Shown piece after piece: positions 7,250-14,454 of a stretch of 15,953 nucleotides of DNA; the stretch's first letter is position 1; the number at the start of each line of letters is the position of its first letter. The position numbers were made by a program, and so were the translations under genes. The notes below the pieces were generated by a model. It was not told the origin of the DNA. It searched no databases and saw only the letters and a list, made by a program, of their open reading frames with translations. The stretch is taken from NCBI GenBank assembly GCA_027533185.1, contig JAPZTS010000053.1, forward strand, positions 1 to 15,953. The letters are read 5' to 3'. The DNA is from Leptospira sp. GTDB lineage: Bacteria > Spirochaetota > Leptospiria > Leptospirales > Leptospiraceae.

Positions 7250-8552
7250 AACCCGATAGAACAAAGATAGATAAAATTTTTGAATCTGTGATCAGTAGAA
7301 TGGGGATTGGTTTCATTCACTTTTTACAACATTCTCAATCAGGTTTTTTATTGGCTTACTCAGGTGGGAAAGACTCAAATATTCTATTCTTATTTTTCCA
7401 ATATTTGGTAAACCATTACAATACGAAGCCTCCTTTGCTTTTTTATCTTTCTCATGGAATAAGAGAGATTCCAGAATTCGAAATCGAAATAGAAAATTTT
7501 CTCCGTTCCACCTCGTATCCCTTCGTTTTTGTAAAAAAAAAATTCCTAAACTGGCTAAACGAATCAAACGAGGACTTGAAGAAACGGGTCGCCTCTTTAG
7601 ATACCATACGATACAAAAATTAACGAATTCTGATTATCCAAACTTTGTTACAGGTCATCATCCAAAGGACTTTTCAGAATCTTTATTTTTACATCTAACG
7701 AGAGGTGGTGGAAAACGTGCTTTCTACACATTACCTCCATTTGACGGCTCTCGTTTTCTACCACTTGTTTATTTTACCGATGAAGAACTCGAAATACTGA
7801 CCGATTATGTGATGCAACAGAAAATGGTATTTGAAGATCTTTCCAATTTTGATACTGGTTTTAAAAGAAATCGAATTCGACATGAAATCCTTCCACTTTT
7901 AGAAAAAGAAAACTGGAACCACTATAAAACATATTGGAATTTCCATGAACAAAAAGATCTTTTGTATCAATTCGGATCCAAAAATAAGCCTGAAATCAAA
8001 TCGAATGGATTTGTATACAGAATCCCTCACCAAACATGGATTCTGATCGATTCTGCTTCAAAAAAAGAGCTCTTGGATTTTCATCTAAAACAAATGGGAA
8101 TTTATCCACTTTATAGATCGGGATTTGAAAATTTTCGCATCCAATCAGAAGGTGAAAGAGCGTATCTTGAAAATAAATTATATGTTTTGTACAAATCAAA
8201 GTTTGGTGATTTATTTATTATCGGCAAAAAATCACCTCTCTTCCTGAGACCAACTTCCAAGATAGAGGGAGATTTTCTTTCGATTCAATGGAACGATAGA
8301 GAGTTTAAAATCTACAATCCAGACGGTAAGTACAGCTTAGGAACATCCAAACCTGGAGAAAAAATTGAAATCCGATCGGGAAAAAAAGAAATCTCAGAAT
8401 GTATGCGAGAGAATGGGATCCCATTTTTTTTAAGACCCTACCTACCAATTCTGTATTATGAAAATCGTCCGATTCAAATTCTTTTTTCGCTATTTTCAGA
8501 GTCCGAAAAAAACTATCCCAAACGTATTTATTTAGAGTTTAAAAACGAATGA
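7246..8552 (+). CDS. tilS: tRNA(Ile)-lysidine synthase, reading frame broken at an A10 run
   Basis: TilS uses ATP to convert C34 of the minor tRNA-Ile (CAU) to lysidine, so that AUA is read as isoleucine; it is normally essential. The first frame (7246-7623) gives 125 residues with the PP-loop YSGGKDS (residues 38-44) and SHGIRE, then goes off-family after residue 98 and stops at 7621. From 7533 the -1 frame is open to 8552 and continues the family: IPKLAKRIKRGLEETGRLFR, VTGHHPKDFSESLFLHLTRG, and the hallmark NRIRHEILPLLE (around 7870-7905), then the C-terminal tRNA-binding region. The frames meet in ten A (7533-7542); one extra A yields 435 residues, a normal length. Explanations are a sequencing error, a true mutation, or RNA polymerase slippage on poly-A. 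No ribosome binding site precedes the internal GTG/ATG at 7809-7814. The gene overlaps its neighbours by ATGA at both ends. Confidence 0.88.
7533..7542 (+). repeat. A10 homopolymer at the tilS frameshift
   Basis: Ten consecutive A after GT, read GTA AAA AAA AAA TTC in the upstream frame. The downstream frame needs GTA AAA AAA AAA ATT, one more A. Runs of nine or more A are known sites of RNA polymerase slippage in AT-rich bacteria, and also of homopolymer sequencing errors. Confidence 0.9.
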
Positions 8553-9169
8553 ACCCATATCACAAAGTATCACCATGGCCCGACACAAAGTTTTTTACTT
8601 CTTTTGCAGACTATAATGAAGAAGAAGATTCAAAAATGAAAACAATGGTTGCCTTTTTGGGTAGGTCCAACTCAGGAAAGTCCTCTCTTCTCAATGCAAT
8701 TTCGAATCAAAAGTCGTTGGCAAAGGTATCAAAAACACCTGGGAAAACCAAATTAATAAATGTTTTTAAAACCGATCGAGAATTTTATATGATCGACTTA
8801 CCTGGATTTGGTTATTCGAAAGCTTCACACAAAGAGCATAAGGATATGATGAAACTCATTGATACTTTTTTAAATGTATCAAAAAATTTGAAAATATTAT
8901 GTATCCTTTGTGATTCACAAAGACCTTTCCCTGATGAAGAGATGCAAATGGTGGAAGTTTGTTTTACAAAAAAGATTATACCTGTTGTTGTAAGAACCAA
9001 AGCAGACAAATTAAATCAAAGTGATTTGGTCCAAAGTCGAAGGAATATGGAAAAAGCAATGAATGAGATTGGGAGTCCGTTTCCTGTCTATTATGTGAGT
9101 ACGACTTCAGGGAAGGGAATGTTAGAATTAAAAACATTTTTATTAGGAAAACTCAATATTCAAATGTAG
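8549..9169 (+). CDS. engB: Ribosome biogenesis GTPase EngB (YihA/YsxC)
   Basis: A 206-residue GTPase of the TrmE-Era-EngA-EngB superfamily, needed for late assembly of the 50S ribosomal subunit. All nucleotide motifs are present: G1 GRSNSGKS (38-45), the G2 region with TPGKTKLIN (63-71, switch Thr), G3 DLPGFGYS (83-90), G4 TKADK (150-154) and G5 STTSGKG (184-190). The GFGYSKAS context after G3 is specific to EngB. Length and the roughly 35-residue N-terminal extension are normal for the family. The ATG overlaps the tilS TGA, which suggests translational coupling, so expression may depend on how many ribosomes pass the tilS frameshift. There is no obvious independent Shine-Dalgarno site. The gene is convergent with the HELGH protein, with 29 bases between the stops and no hairpin terminator visible. 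Confidence 0.95.
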   Translation: MNPYHKVSPWPDTKFFTSFADYNEEEDSKMKTMVAFLGRSNSGKSSLLNAISNQKSLAKVSKTPGKTKLINVFKTDREFYMIDLPGFGYSKASHKEHKDMMKLIDTFLNVSKNLKILCILCDSQRPFPDEEMQMVEVCFTKKIIPVVVRTKADKLNQSDLVQSRRNMEKAMNEIGSPFPVYYVSTTSGKGMLELKTFLLGKLNIQM

Positions 9170-9198
9170 ATTTTTTTAATAATTTCCCTAAATAACCT

Positions 9199-9957
9199 TT
9201 ATACAAAAGTATCGAGCAATCCACCAGGTTTCGAATCCTCATTGAAAGAAATCATTCCAAATACATTCGTTATCATGGCTTTTCGGATGTCGGTAAGCAT
9301 AGAAAAAGTTTCCTTCAATTGCTCTTTAATTTTCAGAGCACGGACTTCTTCTTCCAACCTAGCCTTTTCTCTTTGAAGTTCTTTTGTTCTCTCAGAATCT
9401 TTGCCTTGGTCTTGGATTCCTTTTGGCGCAAATGGATTGTCTTTCAGTGATCCAGAAACGCTATCTAAACCCAAATTTGGCTTTGCCTTTTCCGATTGTA
9501 GCCTTGATTCAAGATCCCGAATTCGATCTTCTAGATCTTTCTTTTGGATTTTTTCTTGTTTCTCTTTTGCAGAAGGATCGAGAACCTTTGATTTTTTTTC
9601 ATCTTCCGCTTCGGCTTTTTGGATGGAGAAAAGGTCTTCGAATTTTTTGCCGTCAGAATATGGCTCTAGAGATTCCTCTTTTGGTTTCAGTCGTGTATGA
9701 GCTTCTGTTTCCCCACTAACGGCCACCATTCGGCCATTTCGAAATTCATAGTTGATCTTGACTCGAATGGACTCGATATCGCGCCCTTGTTGGATGGCTT
9801 CGTTTTTGAATTCAGTTACATGGCCTAATTCATGTGAGATTACGTGCAAAGGTGAGAGTGTCTCAGGAGCTGACTCCAATCGTCCATGACCAACGTAGGC
9901 AACCCTTCGGTCCTCTGCCGATGCAAGTTGGGAAATATGTCCGGATTCGATTTTCAT
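9199..9957 (-). CDS. Putative zinc metallopeptidase (HELGH, SprA-like) with C-terminal coiled coil
   Basis: A 252-residue protein with no signal peptide or membrane segment. The N-terminal part has an HExxH zinc motif, H42-E43-L44-G45-H46, in LHVISHELGHVTEF. A later segment, INYEFRNGRMVAVSGETEA (about 68-86), offers Glu83 or Glu85 as a third ligand. The order HExxH, then a hydrophobic strand plus NGR, then GGE/SGE-like residues, resembles the SprA-related family found in spirochaetes and epsilonproteobacteria. Residues 110-225 are rich in Lys, Glu and Gln (KEKQEKIQKKDLEDRIRDLE; ELQREKARLEEEVRALK) and predict coiled coils, so self-association or partner binding is likely. The final 30 residues are mixed (TNVFGMISFNEDSKPGG). 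Activity and substrate are unproven. The ATG at 9957 has only GAGA as a ribosome site, and an in-frame stop just upstream excludes a longer form. Confidence 0.68.
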   Translation of the reverse strand: MKIESGHISQLASAEDRRVAYVGHGRLESAPETLSPLHVISHELGHVTEFKNEAIQQGRDIESIRVKINYEFRNGRMVAVSGETEAHTRLKPKEESLEPYSDGKKFEDLFSIQKAEAEDEKKSKVLDPSAKEKQEKIQKKDLEDRIRDLESRLQSEKAKPNLGLDSVSGSLKDNPFAPKGIQDQGKDSERTKELQREKARLEEEVRALKIKEQLKETFSMLTDIRKAMITNVFGMISFNEDSKPGGLLDTFV

Positions 9958-10148
9958 AATCTCAATCTATGCAGTACTTCGGCATTTCTTCTTACTAAAT
10001 TAGACCGTTTTGGTGCGGAAGGAAAAAAATTTCTACAGGGAAGGTCTTTTGGATGGCAAAAATCAGGTTCCGGAGCGTTGAAACAAGGAAGGCTTTTCTG
10101 CCCAAGTTTCAAACACTCCGAATGTCATTCGTTTGAATGGCAATCGCC
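9958..10148. other. 191-base spacer with no gene; one bulged inverted repeat
   Basis: Between the HELGH gene and the lipoprotein, both on the minus strand, I find no convincing coding frame and no clean promoter. At 10108-10137, TTCAAA and TTTGAA plus CGAAT and ATTCG can fold into an 11-bp stem with a 5-base bulge and a 3-base loop, 12 bases past the lipoprotein stop. It lacks a T run, so it may act as a 3'-end stabiliser rather than a terminator. The upstream regulatory region of the HELGH gene must lie here. Confidence 0.4.
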
Positions 10149-10823
10149 TTAGCGATTTCTAACACAACGGACGTAATTTCTATCCGTTTTTACAGAATTC
10201 CGTTCTACTCCATACGACTCCCGGTCAAAGGAAACCGCAATCGCTGTCTCCCCTGGGATGTCATCTGAATTGGACCAAGAAGTCCAATAGTCAGCTTCCT
10301 GAGTGGATGGGAAAAATACAAGAGTTGCGGCACGACCAGGCACAGTAAGTCGTTTGAGTTCCAGAGGACTTGGTGCCCGCCAATTTCCGCCCTTGGAAGC
10401 ACATGCTCCAAATACTTCGCTAGTTCCCGTTATCGCAATGGGAGAAAATCCTTGGAGAACCTGAGGAAAACCTAAGGAATTACAAGCATGGGTTTTCGAA
10501 TCACAAAATCCAAGCAGACGAGCTCCAGCACGGTTTAGATCTGCTGGATTCAAGGCTGAGCCAGAACCAACGGCACCCAAACAATCGTTTTGTTCTGCAC
10601 GATACCCTTGCCCAAACGAACACTTGTCCCAATCTAGATTGGTTACGGTATCGGTCACTGTTCCATCCCTATTGTCCCGAAGGGATTGGTTTGCAAGAAG
10701 TCCTGCAACGAGAACATTTGCCTCATCTGCACTAAAACCATAAAAATCGTCGACTGGTTTCATTTCGCAATTGAGAAAGAAAAGAAAGCCGAAAGCGGCA
10801 ACTAAGTTCTGTATATATTTCAT
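10149..10823 (-). CDS. DUF1566 (Lcl C-terminal) domain lipoprotein
   Basis: A 224-residue surface or periplasmic lipoprotein. Residues 1-18 are a lipoprotein signal peptide ending FFLNC, so Cys19 would be lipidated; Asn before Cys is tolerated in spirochaete lipoboxes. The mature protein has the DUF1566 signature DGTVTDTVTNLDWDKCSFG (about 53-71), several cysteines (probably disulfide bonds), a Trp-rich middle (GGNWRAPSPLELKRL; YWTSWS) and the usual ending NYVRCVRNR. DUF1566 domains occur in many Leptospira surface lipoproteins; their binding partners are mostly unknown. It starts 11 bases after the Omp85-like gene, whose TAG stop is part of the AGGAGG ribosome binding site of this gene. The two are almost certainly one operon and may work together in the outer membrane. 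Confidence 0.85.
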   Translation of the reverse strand: MKYIQNLVAAFGFLFFLNCEMKPVDDFYGFSADEANVLVAGLLANQSLRDNRDGTVTDTVTNLDWDKCSFGQGYRAEQNDCLGAVGSGSALNPADLNRAGARLLGFCDSKTHACNSLGFPQVLQGFSPIAITGTSEVFGACASKGGNWRAPSPLELKRLTVPGRAATLVFFPSTQEADYWTSWSNSDDIPGETAIAVSFDRESYGVERNSVKTDRNYVRCVRNR

Positions 10824-10834
10824 CTTTGGCCCTC

Positions 10835-12322
10835 CTAAAAAATATGGTTAAAGTTGATAAATAGCTGTCTGTCTTCTTTAGACACAGCGTAGTCGAAATA
10901 GATCACCGTTGCTTGGTTCCATGGAATCCTCAAGCCAATACCTCTTGAGTGTTTGTAATCCTTTAGGTTGGCATCCACAGTTCGATCCCAAACTCGACCC
11001 ACGTCGTAAAAAGGTACCAATTGGAAGTCAAAATGTTGGCCTGCTATGTCGGCTGATGCGAATTTCCAGCGAATTTCAAAGTTTGCATACGCCATAGTTT
11101 GACCAACGAAACGATCTTGTTTGTAACCTCGAATTGTAGTTCGACCACCGAGACCAGATTGGTTGGTTTCTGTTCCCCACATGTTTCGAAATTCATAGAA
11201 AGGTGCATCTCCGTTGGTTTGCACCATAGCACCTCTTGCTGCAAAAACCAATTTTTCTAAAATCTCTGGTGGACGGTTTGTAACCCAAGTGACTGGACTT
11301 AGGAAAATTCGACCCGAAACGAAATTCTTATTATATTCGTAATTGGACCCGACAGCTCTACTAGATCTTTCGTGAGTGTATTCTAAGAAGAGCCCTCTAT
11401 TTGGGTCTGGTTCAAAGTCCCTTGTATCATATACAATACCAGCTCGTAGTGTATTCGTATAACCACCATTAAAACCAACGATTCTTTGGTCTTTTTGGTC
11501 ACGCGTAACACGCGTTTCCCCTTGTGGAGTTCCAATTTCCGTGTTTGGATAACCGATAGCCAAAAGTCCGTCCGGCGATCCAAGTCTTGCTTCGTTGTAT
11601 TTTCCATCAAATGTTCGAATGATTTGTTTGGAAAATCTGGCGCCTGTTACGGCTCTTACAGTTCCACCGAAGAAACTATATTCTCCAGACAAACTGAACT
11701 CTGGACTTTCGATATCATATCGATTGTATTTGTTATCACTTACAACAGGAGCTTCTCCGATTCCGACATCCCCAGGACGACGGAAGGAAAGGTTGTCCTC
11801 GTAGGCGGCAAACGGAGCGTTTCGTACAATTCGTCCCGAAGGATCGTTTCTTTCCAGATATTGTAGAGGTTGCATTGTACTTTCCCCAATTCCAAAATAT
11901 AGGGAATTGGGATTTCTTTGGTAAATTAGGTCCGCTCTAAGTCGCCACTTGGTATCAAAAAGATATGGTGCATCCAAACTAGCCCAATGGTATGGCGCAT
12001 TCCTTGTTGTGTTAAAATACTGGGCAAACACTCGATAGCGATACGGAGTGTATTCAAAAAGAGGAGATGTCTTTTCTCCATTATAGAAATAGAGAACACG
12101 TGCACCGTATCCAATACCTACGTTTGGATCCGAGTTGATCAAAGGAAGACCTGTAAAATAGCCACCCTCTTTTTTATTTTTAAAATCCCTTTCACTGAGT
12201 CTTTTTTTCTCAGAGATTTCAAAAGGGAGGTCTGTTCTAGGTGCACGTTCTTGTCCGTACACATTCGAAACAAACAGAATTAGAAAAAGAAGAGCTAAAC
12301 TTCTCATGGTATTTGAAAACAT
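10835..12322 (-). CDS. Omp85/BamA-superfamily outer-membrane barrel without POTRA domains
   Basis: A 495-residue outer-membrane protein. Residues 1-23 are a signal peptide (MRSLALLFLILFVSNVYG|QE). The mature part opens with a short region, then GGYFTGLPLINSDPNVGIGY (about 53-72), the usual first barrel strand of the surface-antigen (D15, PF01103) superfamily. A barrel of alternating strands fills the rest. GLGGRTTIRGYKQDRFVGQ (about 391-409) carries the conserved RGY of the lid loop L6, and the chain ends in Phe (NFNHIF), a BAM-recognition signature. There is no room for POTRA repeats, so it is a barrel-only form whose transport role is uncertain. I chose the ATG at 12322, preceded by AGGTGGAG; a TTG at 12340 would add six residues with no improvement, and the ATG at 12307 is also possible. 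A candidate promoter lies upstream and the lipoprotein follows. Confidence 0.84.
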   Translation of the reverse strand: MFSNTMRSLALLFLILFVSNVYGQERAPRTDLPFEISEKKRLSERDFKNKKEGGYFTGLPLINSDPNVGIGYGARVLYFYNGEKTSPLFEYTPYRYRVFAQYFNTTRNAPYHWASLDAPYLFDTKWRLRADLIYQRNPNSLYFGIGESTMQPLQYLERNDPSGRIVRNAPFAAYEDNLSFRRPGDVGIGEAPVVSDNKYNRYDIESPEFSLSGEYSFFGGTVRAVTGARFSKQIIRTFDGKYNEARLGSPDGLLAIGYPNTEIGTPQGETRVTRDQKDQRIVGFNGGYTNTLRAGIVYDTRDFEPDPNRGLFLEYTHERSSRAVGSNYEYNKNFVSGRIFLSPVTWVTNRPPEILEKLVFAARGAMVQTNGDAPFYEFRNMWGTETNQSGLGGRTTIRGYKQDRFVGQTMAYANFEIRWKFASADIAGQHFDFQLVPFYDVGRVWDRTVDANLKDYKHSRGIGLRIPWNQATVIYFDYAVSKEDRQLFINFNHIF

Positions 12323-12352
12323 TCTCCACCTATTTGTCAAAGAAACTGCCTT

Positions 12353-12380
12353 ATGATTATGGAAATGGAAAAAATGTCAA
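12353..12380 (-). promoter_or_regulatory. Candidate sigma70-type promoter for the Omp85-like/lipoprotein operon
   Basis: On the minus strand a perfect -35 TTGACA (12380-12375) is followed after 16 bases by AATCAT (12358-12353), which matches the -10 consensus at 4 of 6 positions. Transcription would start near 12346, about 24 bases before the ATG. The 54-base gap after the biotin carrier gene holds this element and no visible terminator. Confidence 0.4.
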
Positions 12381-12394
12381 ATGAATTCAAAAAT

Positions 12395-12922
12395 TTATGT
12401 CATTTCTGGTTCAATTCTTTGCAAAACAAGTAAAACATCGTCTTGGCCCACAATTTCCCCTACCGCCTTCTTGCATTCGAGAACTCTTGAAGTGTAAGGA
12501 GATTTTATTACATTTTCCATCTTCATTGCTTCCAAAACTATGAGTCCTTCCCCATGTTTGTATTCCTTTCCAACTTCGCAAAGCAACTGAACAACTTTCC
12601 CTGGCATAGGACTTTTGATTTCAGGTGAATTGTCTCCACCTATGGAAAAATCTTTTTCGTATAGTTTTCGTGACCAGGTCTCTCCATTTGCATGTAAAAA
12701 AATTTCATTACGAACTTGTAAAACGGTCAATTTATTGCCATCTACTAAATGAAACGTGCGAGGGATTCCCGCGGAGTCCGTTTTCTCGAATGCTTCCAAA
12801 GGTCTTTTGATTAATTTGTTAATATCAAATTCTTCAATTTGTTTACCTTGAATGACACGAACATACTGTCCGTCCAAAGTTACAGAAATTGACCTTTCTT
12901 TTGCCTCGAAATGAAAGTTCAT
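12395..12922 (-). CDS. Biotin/lipoyl-type carrier protein of an acyl-CoA carboxylase
   Basis: A 175-residue protein. The last 75 residues form a biotinyl domain: SPMPGKVV (about 104-111), then EAMKMEN with the biotin-accepting Lys134 in the AMKM motif, then SPYTSRV and a closing GQDDVLLVL strand. The first 95 residues are mostly beta-strand with no fold I recognise; by position they could match the region between the carboxylase and carrier domains of fused acyl-CoA carboxylase alpha subunits. It carries carboxybiotin from the upstream biotin carboxylase to a carboxyltransferase not seen here. The ATG at 12922 overlaps the carboxylase TGA (ATGA) and is preceded by GGGAGG. A TTG at 12937 would add five residues and is less likely. 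The partner acyl-CoA (acetyl, propionyl or methylcrotonyl) cannot be told from this gene. Confidence 0.87.
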   Translation of the reverse strand: MNFHFEAKERSISVTLDGQYVRVIQGKQIEEFDINKLIKRPLEAFEKTDSAGIPRTFHLVDGNKLTVLQVRNEIFLHANGETWSRKLYEKDFSIGGDNSPEIKSPMPGKVVQLLCEVGKEYKHGEGLIVLEAMKMENVIKSPYTSRVLECKKAVGEIVGQDDVLLVLQRIEPEMT

Positions 12923-14361
12923 GCAGAAACCTCCCAAGAGTTTTGGTGTGATTTTTTAAGGAAGACGGTGGCCGCCAATGCTGATTTGCAAAGATCACCA
13001 ACTTTTTCCTTGAGCAATTTTGTAGAATTGTCTGCTATGTAGTGTGTGGAAAACTGTCCTTTTAAAAATCCTTCCGAATTGATTAGCTGTTTCAAAAATG
13101 TTACATTGTGTTTAGGACCAAAAACAATTGTTTGGTTGAGGACTTCTGTCATTGTTTGTATGGCAAGTGACCTTGTCTCGGCCCAAACTATGATCTTTGC
13201 AATCATAGGATCGTAAAACATCGAAATTTCGGACCCACTTCGAACCCCAGAATCGATACGAAGGCCAGGGAAGTTTGGAAATTGAAGGAAGTGTATCTTT
13301 CCAATCGATGGCAAAAAATCCTCCTGAGGATCTTCTGCATAAAGTCGTACTTCTAAGGAATGCCCTTTTTGGGGACGAGTCTGTTTTTCAGGAAGCTCCT
13401 CTCCTTGGCAAACGCGAATCTGCCATTCTACCAAATCAAGACCCGTTGTCATTTCCGTAACAGGATGTTCTACTTGAAGACGAGTATTCATTTCCAAAAA
13501 ATAAAATTCACCTGATTCACCTAATATAAATTCTACGGTTCCAGCACCTTCATAATTTACAGACCTTGCAGCAAGGATTGCAGCATCTGCCATTTTATCT
13601 TTGAGTTCTTTTGGAAAATTAGGTGCAGGAGTTTCTTCCACGACCTTTTGGTGTCTTCGTTGCATAGAACAATCTCTTTCATGCAAATGAATGATATTTC
13701 CAAAACTATCACCGAAGATTTGAAATTCCACATGCCTTGGGTTCACAATGTACTTTTCGAGTAAGATACGGTCATCACCAAATGAGGAAATTGCCTCTCG
13801 TTTTGCAGAAAGAATAGATGTCTCTAACTCCTCTTCTGAATTGATACGTCGCATTCCTTTTCCACCACCACCAGCACTGGCTTTTGCCATGATAGGATAA
13901 CCTATCTTTTTTGCTTCCATTCGAAAGGTATCCATATTTTGGGAGTCACCCTCGTATCCAGGAACAACTGGAACTCCTTTCTGTGCAACTAACAGGCGGG
14001 AGCCGATTTTATCCCCCATCGCAAGAATCGACTCGGGTTTTGGTCCGATGAATCGAATGCCTTTTTCAGTCAGTTGTTTGGCAAAGTCCGTATTTTCTGA
14101 AAGGAAACCATAGCCTGGATGTACGGCGTCTGCTCCTGTCTGCAAACAAGCATCGATTACTTTTTCTATATTTAAGTATGAGGATCTTGCGTCTGTACCG
14201 CCCAAGGCAAATGCCTCACTCGCTTCCTCTACAAAGGGAAGGTATTTGTCTGGTTCTGAATAAACGGCCACAGTTTTGATTCCCATTTTTTTTGCAGTGC
14301 GAATGATTCGCAGTGCAATCTCACCGCGATTGGCAATCAAAATTTTAGAAATTGGTTTCAT
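12919..14361 (-). CDS. Biotin carboxylase subunit of an acyl-CoA carboxylase
   Basis: A 480-residue ATP-grasp enzyme that carboxylates biotin on the carrier protein using ATP and bicarbonate. Motifs: ILIANRGEIA (7-16), HPGYGFLSEN (81-90), glycine-rich ATP loop KASAGGGGKGMR (160-171), HERDCSMQRRHQKVVEE (227-243), and the catalytic, metal-binding FLEMNTRLQVEHPVTE (288-303). The C-terminal lid ends at EVRLYAEDP and a helical segment. Its sequence fits both AccC and the alpha subunits of propionyl- or methylcrotonyl-CoA carboxylases; the split carrier favours neither. The ATG at 14361 gives the family start MKPISKILIANRGE; in-frame residues before it (to 14475) overlap the divergent gene and are not conserved in kind. 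The ribosome site at this start is poor. It overlaps the carrier gene by ATGA and is divergent from the LtaS-like gene, 93 bases away. Confidence 0.92.
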   Translation of the reverse strand: MKPISKILIANRGEIALRIIRTAKKMGIKTVAVYSEPDKYLPFVEEASEAFALGGTDARSSYLNIEKVIDACLQTGADAVHPGYGFLSENTDFAKQLTEKGIRFIGPKPESILAMGDKIGSRLLVAQKGVPVVPGYEGDSQNMDTFRMEAKKIGYPIMAKASAGGGGKGMRRINSEEELETSILSAKREAISSFGDDRILLEKYIVNPRHVEFQIFGDSFGNIIHLHERDCSMQRRHQKVVEETPAPNFPKELKDKMADAAILAARSVNYEGAGTVEFILGESGEFYFLEMNTRLQVEHPVTEMTTGLDLVEWQIRVCQGEELPEKQTRPQKGHSLEVRLYAEDPQEDFLPSIGKIHFLQFPNFPGLRIDSGVRSGSEISMFYDPMIAKIIVWAETRSLAIQTMTEVLNQTIVFGPKHNVTFLKQLINSEGFLKGQFSTHYIADNSTKLLKEKVGDLCKSALAATVFLKKSHQNSWEVSA

Positions 14362-14454
14362 GAGTAGGATCAAAGTGAAGGAACTCAAGAAATAAATCAA
14401 GGAGAAAGAAAAGAAGCGAGTTGACCCATTGTTATAAGGTTCTATCTCTTTCTC

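Noticed and set aside
7533..7600. Programmed -1 ribosomal frameshifting at the tilS A10 run
   Set aside because: A run of A can be slippery, but I see no Shine-Dalgarno-like stimulator upstream, and the nearest possible stem (7570-7595, with a bulge) begins about 27 bases downstream, too far for the usual spacing. Sequence error or transcriptional slippage fits better.
9170..9198. Rho-independent terminator between the convergent engB and HELGH genes
   Set aside because: There is a T-rich stretch but no GC stem before it on either strand.
9886..10152. An 88-residue open frame on the plus strand
   Set aside because: It overlaps the start of the HELGH gene on the other strand, has no ribosome site, and its Cys/Ser/Phe-rich translation shows no family features.
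11486..11866. A 126-residue open frame on the plus strand inside the Omp85-like gene
   Set aside because: Antisense shadow of a long, well-supported gene; no start signal and no recognisable domain.
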